NCBI GenBank assembly: GCA_903941105.1
Contig: CAJANL010000285.1
Coordinates: 1 to 61,894 of the forward strand
Source: an uncultured Rhodospirillaceae bacterium
GTDB taxonomy: Bacteria > Pseudomonadota > Alphaproteobacteria > Rhodospirillales > Magnetospirillaceae
DNA length: 61,894 nt
Reading direction: 5' to 3'
Under the pieces are notes generated by a model. That model saw nothing but the letters and a program-made list of their open reading frames with translations, did no database searches and had not been told where the DNA came from. How positions within the stretch are numbered: position 1 is the stretch's first letter; each line of letters begins with the position of its first letter. This document shows, piece after piece, positions 27,110 to 35,864 of this stretch. The position numbers and the translations under genes were made by a program.

Positions 27110-28501
27110 CTACCGCGCCGAGGTGCGGTAGATGGACACGCCCCGCAGCAGGTCGAGTGCCCGGGCCATTTGATAGTCCTGCGCCGGATCGCCCATCTTG
27201 ATGGCGGCCAGCGCCGCCGTGCCGGTGGCGGGCGCGGCCGTCGTGCCGGTGGCGGGCGCGGCTGGAGCGGCCGGCGGGACCTCGGGGGCCTTCACCCCGG
27301 AATGCGGCACGGGCGCCACCTTGTCCTTGTCCTTGCCGTCCTTGGCCGGGTTGGGCAGGGCCCGGCGCAGGGATGCCTCGCTGCGACGGTCGCGTTCCGG
27401 AATCTGGATGGCCTCGACCTTGGACTGCAACACCTTGATGTCGGGCTCGATCCCCACCGCCTGGATGGAACGGCCCGACGGAGTGTAGTAGCGGGCGGTG
27501 GTCAGGCGCATGGAGCCATGGCCGGGCAACTGGATCAGCGTCTGCACCGACCCCTTGCCGAACGAGCGGGTGCCCAGCACGATGGCGCGGTGGTGGTCCT
27601 GCAGCGCGCCGGCGACGATCTCGGAGGCCGAGGCGGAGCCGTCGTTGATCAGCACCACGATGGGCAGGCCCTCGGCGATGTCGCCGGGCCGCGAGTTGAA
27701 GCGCTGGGTCTCCTCGGGCCGCCGCGAGCGGGTCGAGACGATTTCGCCCTTCTCCAGGAAGTCATCGGACACCGCCACCGCCTGGTCCAGCAATCCGCCG
27801 GGGTTGTTGCGCAGGTCGACCACGAAGCCCAGCAGGTTCTTGCCGACATCCTTCTTGATCTGGGTGACGTGCTTGAGCAGGTCGTTGTGGGTGGTGGCGC
27901 TGAACTGGCTGATGCGGACATAGCCGATGTTGCCCTCGACCTGGCTCTTCACCGTCTGCACCTTGATCACGGCGCGGGTCAGCTTGACGTCGAACGGCTC
28001 GGCCGCGGCGCGGCGGATGGTCAGGCGGATGTCGCTGTTGGCCAGCCCGCGCATGCGGTCGACCGCCTCGGAGAGGGTCAGTCCCTGCACCGGTTCGCCG
28101 TCGAGATGGGTGACGAAGTCGCCCGGCTGCAGGCCGGCGCGATAGGCCGGGGTGTCGTCGATGGGCGACACCACCTTGACCCAGCCCTGCTCCATGGTGA
28201 CTTCGATGCCCAAGCCGCCGAACTCGCCCTTGGTCTGGATATCCATGTCCTTCGAGCTTTTCTGGTTGAGATAGCTCGAATGCGGATCCAGCGAGGTCAG
28301 CATGCCGTTGAGCGCGGCCTCGATCAGCTCATCGTCGTTGACCGGCTCGACGTATTCGCCACGAATCTTGTCGAAGACCTCGGCGAACAGTTCGAGCAGC
28401 CGGTAGGTTTCCTTGCGCTCGGCCGCTGCGGCGGGAGCGGGGGAGAACGTCGTCGCCAGCAGAGCAATTGCGCTTGCCGCGAGCAGGGTGTTGCGAATCA
28501 T
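27110..28501 (-). CDS. ctpA: S41 carboxyl-terminal processing protease CtpA
   Basis: This 463-residue protein has a signal peptide (1-25), an N-terminal helical region, a PDZ domain (about 90-170) and the S41 protease core, with the catalytic Ser in GSASASE (about residue 290) and the Lys in RSFGKGS about 25 residues later. It trims periplasmic substrates, including cell-wall hydrolases. The C-terminal tail is low complexity, with a duplicated VPVAGAA-type DNA repeat. It overlaps envC by 4 nt; EnvC activates amidases, so the operon appears to control peptidoglycan cleavage. Confidence 0.93.
   Translation of the reverse strand: MIRNTLLAASAIALLATTFSPAPAAAAERKETYRLLELFAEVFDKIRGEYVEPVNDDELIEAALNGMLTSLDPHSSYLNQKSSKDMDIQTKGEFGGLGIEVTMEQGWVKVVSPIDDTPAYRAGLQPGDFVTHLDGEPVQGLTLSEAVDRMRGLANSDIRLTIRRAAAEPFDVKLTRAVIKVQTVKSQVEGNIGYVRISQFSATTHNDLLKHVTQIKKDVGKNLLGFVVDLRNNPGGLLDQAVAVSDDFLEKGEIVSTRSRRPEETQRFNSRPGDIAEGLPIVVLINDGSASASEIVAGALQDHHRAIVLGTRSFGKGSVQTLIQLPGHGSMRLTTARYYTPSGRSIQAVGIEPDIKVLQSKVEAIQIPERDRRSEASLRRALPNPAKDGKDKDKVAPVPHSGVKAPEVPPAAPAAPATGTTAAPATGTAALAAIKMGDPAQDYQMARALDLLRGVSIYRTSAR
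27218..27262. repeat. 21-nt direct repeat inside ctpA
   Basis: The 21-nt unit at 27218-27238 is repeated exactly at 27242-27262 (24-nt period). It encodes the Ala/Pro/Thr-rich tail of CtpA, outside the catalytic core, so the unit number may vary between strains. Confidence 0.85.
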
Positions 28502-30078
28502 CCACTGACCTTACTTTTCTGTGCCGTGAGCCAAGGCAACGGGTTGATGGGCTGGCCGTTCTGGCGCAGCTCGACATAAAGATTGGGCTTGGTGTCGTCG
28601 TGGCCCATCACTCCGACCGGCTCTCCCCCCAGCAACCGCTGGCCGACGCCGCAATCGATCTGGGCCATTCCCGCAAGCAACGTATGATAGCCTTCGCCGT
28701 GTTCGATGATCAAGAGCAGCCCATATCCCCGGAACGGCCCGGAGAATACAACCTGCCCGTCATAGGGTGCCACCACTTGAGCGCCTTTGCGCGTTTCGAT
28801 GTTGACCCCCTTCAGGACATGGCCGACGTCGTTGGTCGAGCCAAAGCGAGCCGCCACGCGGCCTCGGGCGGGATAGGGCAGCTTGCCGTGGGCGCTGCTG
28901 AACGGCTTGTCGGCGCGCACCGGGCGCGCGGCGGCGGCCTCGCGTGAGGCGCGCTCGGCCTCGCGGGTAGCCTTCTGCGCCGCCAGCTCCTTCTCTTTCG
29001 CCTGTTCCTGCGCCTTGAGTTCGGCCTCGCGGGCGAGCCGGGCCTGGGCCTGGACCACCAATTCCTTCTCGCGCGCCTCGGCCTGGGCCTTGGCCTGCGC
29101 CTCGCGCTGGCTTTTCAGTTCGGCCTCGCGGGCGGTGCGGGCCTGAGCCGCTTCGCGATCGAGCGCCGCCTGGTGTTCGGCAGCCTCGCGATCGCGGCGC
29201 TCGCGCTCGACACGCTGGGCCGCCAGTTCGGCTTCGCGCGCCGCCTTCTGCGCCGCGACCTCGGCTTCGTGGGCGGCCTTGCGGGCGGCAAGCTCGGCCT
29301 CGCGCGCCGCCTTCTCGGCGGCGGCCTTGATGGCGGCCTCGGCGAGACGGCGCTGGCGCTCCTCCTCCAGGCGAGCCAGCAGGTCGCGCAGATCCTCGGC
29401 CTCGCCGGCCAGGGCACGGACGCGGCGCTCGGCGGCGATGCCTTCCTGCTCGGTGGCTTCCCGCATCTGGTTCTTGCGCTCGAACAGCGTCTTGATGCGC
29501 GAATGCTCGCTCTCAAGCCGTCCTGCGGTGGCGGCGATCTTCTTGCGCTGCTCGCCGATGTCGCCCCTGAGGCGGGTCAGCATGTCGATCTCGCCCTTGA
29601 GGTCGCGGGCCGACTGCTCGATCTGCGGCACCGCCGCGCGCAGCAGGATGGCCGAGCGCACCGTGTCGGCGGGGCTCTGCGGCTGGGCGATGAGGGCTTC
29701 GGTGGGGCGCCATGCCAGGCGCTGCAGCGCGGTCAGCACGCCGGTCATCTGCTGCGAGCGGCGCTTCAAGGCCCCGGCCTTGTCGCCTTCGAGCACCTTG
29801 AGATCGTCCAACTGGACCTCAAGCTCGGAGAGCAGTTCCTCGCTCTCCTGGGCGGCGCGGGCGGCGGCCACGGTATCGGAGCGCAGGCGTTGCAGCTCAC
29901 CGGCCAGTTCCTTGGCCTTGTGCTTGATCTCGTCGCTGTCGGCGCGGCTCTTGCGAAGCTGGTCCTCCAGCTCCTTCAGGCGCCGGTCGACGTCGACCGG
30001 CTGGGCATACGCCGAAGGCAGCGCCAGCAGCGAAAAAAGGATGGCGGCGAGCAGGCTAACCCGTCGCACCGGCCTCAC
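28498..30078 (-). CDS. envC: Murein hydrolase activator EnvC
   Basis: This 526-residue protein has a signal peptide (about 1-25), a long coiled coil, and a C-terminal LytM/M23 domain (about 405-520). The zinc-binding residues are missing: the usual HxxxD reads HVLKGVN and the HxH becomes LYVEL. That is the EnvC type, which activates amidases instead of cutting peptidoglycan. The coiled coil is expanded by an Ala/Glu/Arg repeat region (about 235-385), so the protein is about 100 residues longer than E. coli EnvC. The ATG lies 23 nt inside gpmI; a downstream GTG is an alternative start. Confidence 0.9.
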   Translation of the reverse strand: MRPVRRVSLLAAILFSLLALPSAYAQPVDVDRRLKELEDQLRKSRADSDEIKHKAKELAGELQRLRSDTVAAARAAQESEELLSELEVQLDDLKVLEGDKAGALKRRSQQMTGVLTALQRLAWRPTEALIAQPQSPADTVRSAILLRAAVPQIEQSARDLKGEIDMLTRLRGDIGEQRKKIAATAGRLESEHSRIKTLFERKNQMREATEQEGIAAERRVRALAGEAEDLRDLLARLEEERQRRLAEAAIKAAAEKAAREAELAARKAAHEAEVAAQKAAREAELAAQRVERERRDREAAEHQAALDREAAQARTAREAELKSQREAQAKAQAEAREKELVVQAQARLAREAELKAQEQAKEKELAAQKATREAERASREAAAARPVRADKPFSSAHGKLPYPARGRVAARFGSTNDVGHVLKGVNIETRKGAQVVAPYDGQVVFSGPFRGYGLLLIIEHGEGYHTLLAGMAQIDCGVGQRLLGGEPVGVMGHDDTKPNLYVELRQNGQPINPLPWLTAQKSKVSG

Positions 30079-31621
30079 CCAGCAGTGAATGCCCGGTCAT
30101 CTCGCCCGGCTGCGACACCCCCAGCATGTGCAGCATGGTGGGGGCAACGTCGGCCAGGCGGCCGTCGGCGATGGCGGCGACGCCCGGCGGCGGGTTGACC
30201 AGCACCAGCGGCACCGGCGTGATGGTGTGGGCGGTGTGGGGCTGGCCGGTATCGGGATCGCGCATCTGCTCGGCATTGCCGTGGTCGGCGGTGACCAGCA
30301 TGGCGCCGCCGGTGGCCTTCACCGCCGCCTCGACGCGGCCGATGCAGGCATCGACGGTCTCGGCGGCCTGAATGGCGGCAGCCAGAATGCCGGTGTGCCC
30401 CACCATGTCGCCGTTGGCGTAGTTGGCGATGATCACATCGTACTTGCCCGACAGGATGGCCTCCACCAGCCGGTCGGTGACCTCGGGGGCCGACATGGCG
30501 GGTTGCAGGTCGTAGGTGGCGACCTTGGGGCTGGGCACCAGGATGCGGTCCTCGCCGGGGAAAACCTGCTCGCGGCCGCCGTTGAAAAAGAAGGTGACGT
30601 GGGCGTATTTCTCGGTCTCGGCGATGCGCAGCTGAGTCATCTCGGCCCGGCACAGCACCTCGCCCAGGATGTTGGTCAGCGGCTCGGCCGGGAACAGGGC
30701 GCCGAGGAAGGCGTTGAGGTCCTTGGAATACTCGGTCAGTCCCAGACGGGCGGAGAACGTCACCACCCGACCACGGGCGAAGCCGTCGAAGCCGGGGTCG
30801 ACCAGCGCCGCCAGGATCTCCCGGGCACGGTCGGCGCGATAGTTGCCCATCAGCAGCCCGTCGCCGTCGCGCATTCCCGAATAGCCGGCGATGACCGCCG
30901 GCAGCATGAACTCGTCGGTCTTGCCGGCGGCGTAGGAGGCGTCGATGGCCGACAGGGCATCCGACCCCCCCTCACCCGCGCCGGCCACCATGGCGTCGCA
31001 GGCGAGCTGCACCCGGTCCCACCGCTTGTCGCGATCCATGGCGTAGTAGCGCCCGGAGACCGTCGCCACCGTGACGTCATGACCGGCGACGTCGGCGAGG
31101 AATCTGGCCATGTAGTCCTTGGCCGACGATGGTGGCGTGTCGCGGCCGTCAAGGAAGGCGTGCACCTTCACCGGCACCCCCGCCTTGGAGACGGCACGGG
31201 CCAGCGCCGCCAGGTGATCCTGGTGCGAATGAACCCCGCCGGGGCTCATCAGGCCCATCAGGTGGACGGCGCCCCCGGCGGCCTTGACCCGTGCAATCAG
31301 GTCGAGCAGCCCCGGATTCCTCGCCAGCGAGCCGTCGGCCACCGCCTGGTCGATGCGTGGCAGGTCCTGCATCACCACCCGGCCGGCGCCGAGATTCATG
31401 TGCCCCACTTCGGAATTGCCCATCTGGCCGTCGGGCAGGCCCACCTGGAGCCCGGAGGTATGCAGGAAGGCGTGCGGATATTCGCGCACGAAGCGGTCCC
31501 AGTTGGGGGTGTCGGCCAGCGCGATGGCGTTGTCGGCCTGTTCGGCACGCCAGCCCCAGCCATCGAGGATGCACAGCACGACGGGGCGGGGGCGAAGGGT
31601 GTTGGCGATGGGATCGGTCAT
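30056..31621 (-). CDS. gpmI: Phosphoglycerate mutase, cofactor-independent
   Basis: This 521-residue alkaline-phosphatase-superfamily enzyme has the metal ligands Asp20 (ILDGWG) and the nucleophile Ser70 (GNSEVGH), the HSHQDH segment, and the C-terminal TADHGNAE motif. It interconverts 2- and 3-phosphoglycerate. It heads the operon that continues with envC, ctpA, the YibQ-like gene and rppH. Its 3' end overlaps envC by 23 nt, so translational coupling is likely. Confidence 0.95.
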   Translation of the reverse strand: MTDPIANTLRPRPVVLCILDGWGWRAEQADNAIALADTPNWDRFVREYPHAFLHTSGLQVGLPDGQMGNSEVGHMNLGAGRVVMQDLPRIDQAVADGSLARNPGLLDLIARVKAAGGAVHLMGLMSPGGVHSHQDHLAALARAVSKAGVPVKVHAFLDGRDTPPSSAKDYMARFLADVAGHDVTVATVSGRYYAMDRDKRWDRVQLACDAMVAGAGEGGSDALSAIDASYAAGKTDEFMLPAVIAGYSGMRDGDGLLMGNYRADRAREILAALVDPGFDGFARGRVVTFSARLGLTEYSKDLNAFLGALFPAEPLTNILGEVLCRAEMTQLRIAETEKYAHVTFFFNGGREQVFPGEDRILVPSPKVATYDLQPAMSAPEVTDRLVEAILSGKYDVIIANYANGDMVGHTGILAAAIQAAETVDACIGRVEAAVKATGGAMLVTADHGNAEQMRDPDTGQPHTAHTITPVPLVLVNPPPGVAAIADGRLADVAPTMLHMLGVSQPGEMTGHSLLGEAGATG

Positions 31622-31663
31622 GTACGCTCTATACGGCAGAACGGGGGGGGAATTCCAGGGGAG

Positions 31664-32668
31664 TCAAGCGCTTACCGTTACGATTTCGGTGGCCCGCGCC
31701 ATCCGTTCGATGCCGACCACGGCCAGATGGCCGCGCCGCGCTTCGCCGACACAGGCCAGCCGGGTGTCGCGGCACAGAATGGGCGGCGCCAGCCAGGCGA
31801 AATCGTCGCCGCCGTCGAGACGCTCCAGCATGGCATCGTGGCGAGCGAGGCTGCCGCGGCTGTAGCGTGTCAGCCGGTCCAGGCGCACCGTCAGCGGTGC
31901 CGCTTTGCCGCGCAGCCCGGGGAAGCGCCAATGGTTGGTTACCGCCAGGGCTCCGCCGTGGATGTGGGCGCTGTGGATGTGGGCGCTGTCGGGCCACCGC
32001 TCGATGACGCAACCCTCGCCGGGACGGGCGCCGGCCACCGAGAAGAACACCGGCAGGCACACCGGCACGGTCGCCAGCAGCTCGACGGCGGTGGCGTAGT
32101 CGCGGGTCTCCTCGCAGGCGCGGCGCAGCAGATGGGCCGGCGGCACTGCGGTCGAGCGCAGCATGGCCAGCCGCGAGACTGGCCATTCCATCACGCGGGT
32201 GAAGCGGCCGTGCCAGTTCTTGGCCTGGTTGATGGCCACCGCGAATCGCCCCGGCGCCACCGCCGTCATCACTCCGGCGAAGCCCGGCCAGCTCACCGAC
32301 CAATAGGCGCCGGCCGGGCCGCGCGTCTTCAGCACCGCCACATGGCGCCCCAATCCGTCGAACGGCCAGTCGAGGGTGCGCAGCAGGCGGGCCCCTCCGG
32401 CGTCGATGCCGGTGGTGCAGCCCCACTCATAGGACAGGTTCAGCATGTACAGCCCCGGCTTGCCCAGCACCGAGGCGAGCCCGTCCAGCTCGGCCAGATA
32501 GGGGTTGCCGCTGCGCTCCAGCCAGTCGCGGGAGATGCGGTCGGCCAGCCGCACGCCCCGAGAGGTATAGCGCCGCTCCGCCTCGGCCAGCAGGGCATGC
32601 GCCGCCGGCAGTCCCTGGCTCAACAGATCGCGGGTCGTGCCGGTGACGACGGGGATGGTCGGAAGCAT
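31664..32668 (-). CDS. Acid-ceramidase/NAAA-like Ntn hydrolase
   Basis: The start at 32668 (MLPTIPVVTG) gives 334 residues. Residues about 85-108 carry a Cys-Thr-Thr-Gly motif followed by RTLDWP, resembling the CTSI...RNLD nucleophile region of acid ceramidase and NAAA-type N-terminal-nucleophile amidases. Later segments (FAVAINQAKNW, VTNHW) fit the same fold. In that family a propeptide is removed to expose Cys. No signal peptide is obvious, so the protein is probably cytoplasmic. It lies upstream of gpmI on the same strand with 42 nt between them. Substrate unknown; a bile-salt or N-acyl amide hydrolase is only a guess. Confidence 0.65.
   Translation of the reverse strand: MLPTIPVVTGTTRDLLSQGLPAAHALLAEAERRYTSRGVRLADRISRDWLERSGNPYLAELDGLASVLGKPGLYMLNLSYEWGCTTGIDAGGARLLRTLDWPFDGLGRHVAVLKTRGPAGAYWSVSWPGFAGVMTAVAPGRFAVAINQAKNWHGRFTRVMEWPVSRLAMLRSTAVPPAHLLRRACEETRDYATAVELLATVPVCLPVFFSVAGARPGEGCVIERWPDSAHIHSAHIHGGALAVTNHWRFPGLRGKAAPLTVRLDRLTRYSRGSLARHDAMLERLDGGDDFAWLAPPILCRDTRLACVGEARRGHLAVVGIERMARATEIVTVSA
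31958..31987. repeat. 15-nt tandem duplication in the Ntn hydrolase-like gene
   Basis: The 15-nt unit at 31958-31972 is repeated exactly at 31973-31987. It adds a second SAHIH pentapeptide to the protein (SAHIHSAHIHGG), keeping the frame. Confidence 0.9.
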
Positions 32669-32897
32669 GGGGCGATTATAGGGCAAGTCGGCGCAGGCGT
32701 CCCTCGCCCTTAATGGTGTGGTGGCAGCACCGGGGCATACGGGGGAGCCGTTGACCCGACTTGCCTGTTCGCCCCTCGCCGGCCGGGCGCGTCCGGCCCC
32801 CTTGGTGGCCGCCGCAATGATGGCGGCTTGTAGGTGTTCACGCCGCGGCATTCTGTGCTAAAGCTTGCCGCCTCTTGATCGGGAAGCAGTTTTGGGA

Positions 32898-33878
32898 ATG
32901 GTGAAACGCTGGTTGCCTTGGGTGCTGAAGGGCGGTCTTTCGGCCGGGCTGATCTGGTTCGTATTCAGCAAGGTCGACATGGATTCCGCTTGGCGGCAGG
33001 CCAAGGAGATCGACCTGTTGATGCTGGCGATGTCGTTCGGGCTGATGTTCGCGCAGATCCTGCTGGGCGGGGTGCGCTGGGACTTCGTCCTCAAGGCGCT
33101 GGACGCTCCCATCCGCTTCACCCGCGCCCTTGCCATCTTCTACATCAGCATTTTCTTCAGCTTGGTGCTGCCCGGAGCGGTGGGCGGCGACGCCGTCCGC
33201 ATGTGGAAGGCGCGGCGCGAGGGCTTGTCGCTGGCGGTTTCCATCAACAGTGTGATGCTGGAGCGCCTCGTCACCGTGTTCGCCCTGGTTCTGCTGGTGG
33301 CGGTAACGCAACCGATCCTGCTGGCGCGGGTTCCCGACCTGCCCGGCTCCTGGGTGTTTCCGGTACTGACCCTGGCCGGACTGTTCGGCACCGCGCTGCT
33401 CACTCAGCTCGACCGCCTGCCGCAGTCGATGTTTCGCTGGCGCGCGGTGCGCGGACTGGCGCAACTGGCTGCCGATACCCGCCGGCTGCTCTACAATCCC
33501 CGCTTCGGCCTGCCGACCCTGGTGGTGGCGCTGATTGGGCACGCCAACCTGTCCTTTGCGGTCTATGTGCTGGCCCGCGGCCTCGACATCGACGTGGATG
33601 TGGTGGACTGCCTGGTTCTGGTGCCGCCGGTGATCCTGATCATGACGCTGCCCATCTCCATCGCCGGCTGGGGATTGCGCGAAACGGCGATCGTCACCGC
33701 CTTCGGCTTCGTCGGAGTGGAAAATCACGCGGCGTTCGTGCTCTCGGTGATCTTCGGCCTCGTCACCATGGCGTCGGCCTTGCCGGGCGGGGTGGTCTGG
33801 CTGCTGTCGGGCGACACGCTCAAGCGCGACGAAATCGAGGCGACCGAACAGGAAGCCGAAAAGACAATGGCGTCGTGA
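32898..33878 (+). CDS. Lysylphosphatidylglycerol-synthase/flippase-like membrane protein
   Basis: The ATG at 32898 (MVKRWLPW) was chosen; an in-frame TTG eleven codons earlier is less likely. The 326-residue protein has about seven to eight hydrophobic segments and matches the UPF0104/AglD/MprF N-terminal flippase domain: LPGAVGGDAVRMW (about residues 94-106) and the C-terminal LPGGVVWLLSG. MprF-like proteins of this type lack the aminoacyl-transferase domain and may translocate lipids. The ABC-F gene follows after 5 nt. Confidence 0.82.
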   Translation: MVKRWLPWVLKGGLSAGLIWFVFSKVDMDSAWRQAKEIDLLMLAMSFGLMFAQILLGGVRWDFVLKALDAPIRFTRALAIFYISIFFSLVLPGAVGGDAVRMWKARREGLSLAVSINSVMLERLVTVFALVLLVAVTQPILLARVPDLPGSWVFPVLTLAGLFGTALLTQLDRLPQSMFRWRAVRGLAQLAADTRRLLYNPRFGLPTLVVALIGHANLSFAVYVLARGLDIDVDVVDCLVLVPPVILIMTLPISIAGWGLRETAIVTAFGFVGVENHAAFVLSVIFGLVTMASALPGGVVWLLSGDTLKRDEIEATEQEAEKTMAS

Positions 33879-33883
33879 TCTGA

Positions 33884-35773
33884 ATGCTGCACATCAATGA
33901 CCTGACTTTCCGCTACGGCGGCCGCGTGTTGCTCGACCGCGCCACCGTCCACATCTCCGCCGGCCAGAAGGTGGGGTTGGTGGGGCGAAACGGCTCGGGC
34001 ACGTCGACGCTGTTCAAACTGATCGTGGGCGAACTGCACACCGACGGCGGCGACATAGTGGTGCGCCCGCGCTCCCGTCTCGGCCGGGTGGCGCAAGAGG
34101 CTCCCGAGGGCGAGACCTCGCTGGTCGACTGCGTGCTGGCGGCGGATACCGAACGCGCCGCCCTGCTGGTCGAGGCCGAGACCGCGGAAGACCCCCACCG
34201 CATCGGCGAGATCCACGAACGCCTCGTTGCCATCGATGCCCACTCGGCACCGGCCCGCGCCGCCACCATCCTGTCCGGCCTGGGCTTCGGCGCCGACGCT
34301 CAGGCGCGGCCGGTATCGTCGTTCTCGGGCGGCTGGCGCATGCGCGTCGCCCTGGCCGCCGCCCTGTTCGCCCAGCCCGAGCTGCTGCTGCTGGACGAGC
34401 CCACCAACCACCTCGACCTCGAAGCCACCCTGTGGCTGCAGGCCTACCTCGCCACCTATCCCGGCACGCTGGTGGTGATCAGCCATGACCGCGAGCTGCT
34501 GAACGAGGTGGCCAACCGCATCGTCCATCTCGACGGCGGCAAGCTGGTGGCCTATGGCGGCAACTACGACAACTTCGAGCGCACCCGGCGCGAGAAGATG
34601 GAGCTGGCGAGCAAGGCCGCCTCCAAGCAGTTGGAGCAGCGCAAGAAGATCCAGTCGTTCATCGACCGCTTCCGGGCCAAGGCCACCAAGGCCGCTCAGG
34701 CGCAAAGCCGCATCAAGATGCTGGAGCGCATGGGACCGGTGGTCTCGGTCATCGAGGAGCGTTCCATCAGCTTCGACTTTCCCGATCCCGAGCAGTTGGC
34801 GCCGCCGATCATCGCCATCGAGGGCGGTATCGCCGGCTATGGCGACACCGAGGTGCTGCGCAACGTCGAGTTGCGCATCGACATGGACGACCGCATCGCC
34901 CTGTTGGGCGCTAACGGCAACGGCAAGTCCACCCTGGCCAAGATCCTGTCGGGGCGACTCGAGCTGCTGTCCGGCTCGTATCGCAAGCCGTCCAAGCTGA
35001 AGGTGGGCTATTTCGCCCAGCACCAGACCGAGGAACTCCGGCTCGAGCGCACCGCCTTCGAGCACATGGCCGAGTTGATGAAGAACGCCGCGCCCTCCAA
35101 GGTGCGGGCGCAACTCGGCCGCTTCGGCTTCGAGCAGGAACGCGCCGACGTCAAGGTGGCCAACCTGTCGGGCGGCGAGAAGGCCCGGCTGCTGTTCGCC
35201 CTGATGAGCCGCGACGCGCCCCACCTGATGATCCTCGACGAGCCCACCAACCACCTCGACATCGATGCCCGCGAGGCGCTGGTGGCGGCGCTCAATGCCT
35301 ATGACGGCGCCGTGGTGCTGATCAGCCACGATCCGCACCTGATCGAATTGACGGCCGACCGGCTGTGGCTGGTGCACAACGGAGCGGTGCGGGCCTTCGA
35401 CGGCGATCTCGCCGCCTATCGCAAGCTGTTGCTGGAACAGGCGCGCGACAGCCGCCGTGGCGACCGTGGCGACGGCAAGGGCGATGCCGCCAGCCGACGG
35501 GAAGGGCGCCGCGCCGCCGCCGAAGCCCGCGCCCAGCTCGCGCCCTTGCGGCATGCGGTGGCGAAGGCCGAAAAGACGCTGGCCAGCCTGCACAAGAAGC
35601 AAACCGATCTGCGCACCACCCTGGAGGATCCCACCCTCTACCAGCGTTCGCCGACCATCGTGTCCGAGTTGCAGCGGCAGTTGGGCGAGGCCGCCCGCGC
35701 CGTCGAATTGGCGGAGGCCGACTGGCTGAAGGCGCAGGATGCGCTGGAGGCGGCCGAGGCACTCTCGGCCTGA
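33884..35773 (+). CDS. ABC-F family ATPase with altered first Walker A
   Basis: This 629-residue protein has two ABC ATPase domains joined by an ABC-F linker, and a charged C-terminal extension (about 545-629) predicted to form a coiled coil. NBD2 has intact Walker A GANGNGKST, signature LSGGEKARL and Walker B. NBD1 has GRNGSGTST: Thr40 replaces the lysine that contacts the ATP phosphates, while its signature (FSGGWRMR) and Walker B remain. ABC-F proteins act on ribosomes (EttA, Uup, YheS). The closest layout here is Uup/YheS. It is coupled to the upstream flippase-like gene. Confidence 0.92.
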   Translation: MLHINDLTFRYGGRVLLDRATVHISAGQKVGLVGRNGSGTSTLFKLIVGELHTDGGDIVVRPRSRLGRVAQEAPEGETSLVDCVLAADTERAALLVEAETAEDPHRIGEIHERLVAIDAHSAPARAATILSGLGFGADAQARPVSSFSGGWRMRVALAAALFAQPELLLLDEPTNHLDLEATLWLQAYLATYPGTLVVISHDRELLNEVANRIVHLDGGKLVAYGGNYDNFERTRREKMELASKAASKQLEQRKKIQSFIDRFRAKATKAAQAQSRIKMLERMGPVVSVIEERSISFDFPDPEQLAPPIIAIEGGIAGYGDTEVLRNVELRIDMDDRIALLGANGNGKSTLAKILSGRLELLSGSYRKPSKLKVGYFAQHQTEELRLERTAFEHMAELMKNAAPSKVRAQLGRFGFEQERADVKVANLSGGEKARLLFALMSRDAPHLMILDEPTNHLDIDAREALVAALNAYDGAVVLISHDPHLIELTADRLWLVHNGAVRAFDGDLAAYRKLLLEQARDSRRGDRGDGKGDAASRREGRRAAAEARAQLAPLRHAVAKAEKTLASLHKKQTDLRTTLEDPTLYQRSPTIVSELQRQLGEAARAVELAEADWLKAQDALEAAEALSA

Positions 35774-35864
35774 GGCGCACCGCCGGTCCACTTTCAACTC
35801 ACGTCTTCCCTCGAATGGGACCGCGCGGTAGGCTGATGCCGCTGACCGAGGGGGTTGCAAGAAC

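Noticed and set aside
27218..27262. CRISPR-like repeat in ctpA
   Set aside because: There are only two 21-nt units with a 3-nt spacer, in frame inside a coding sequence.
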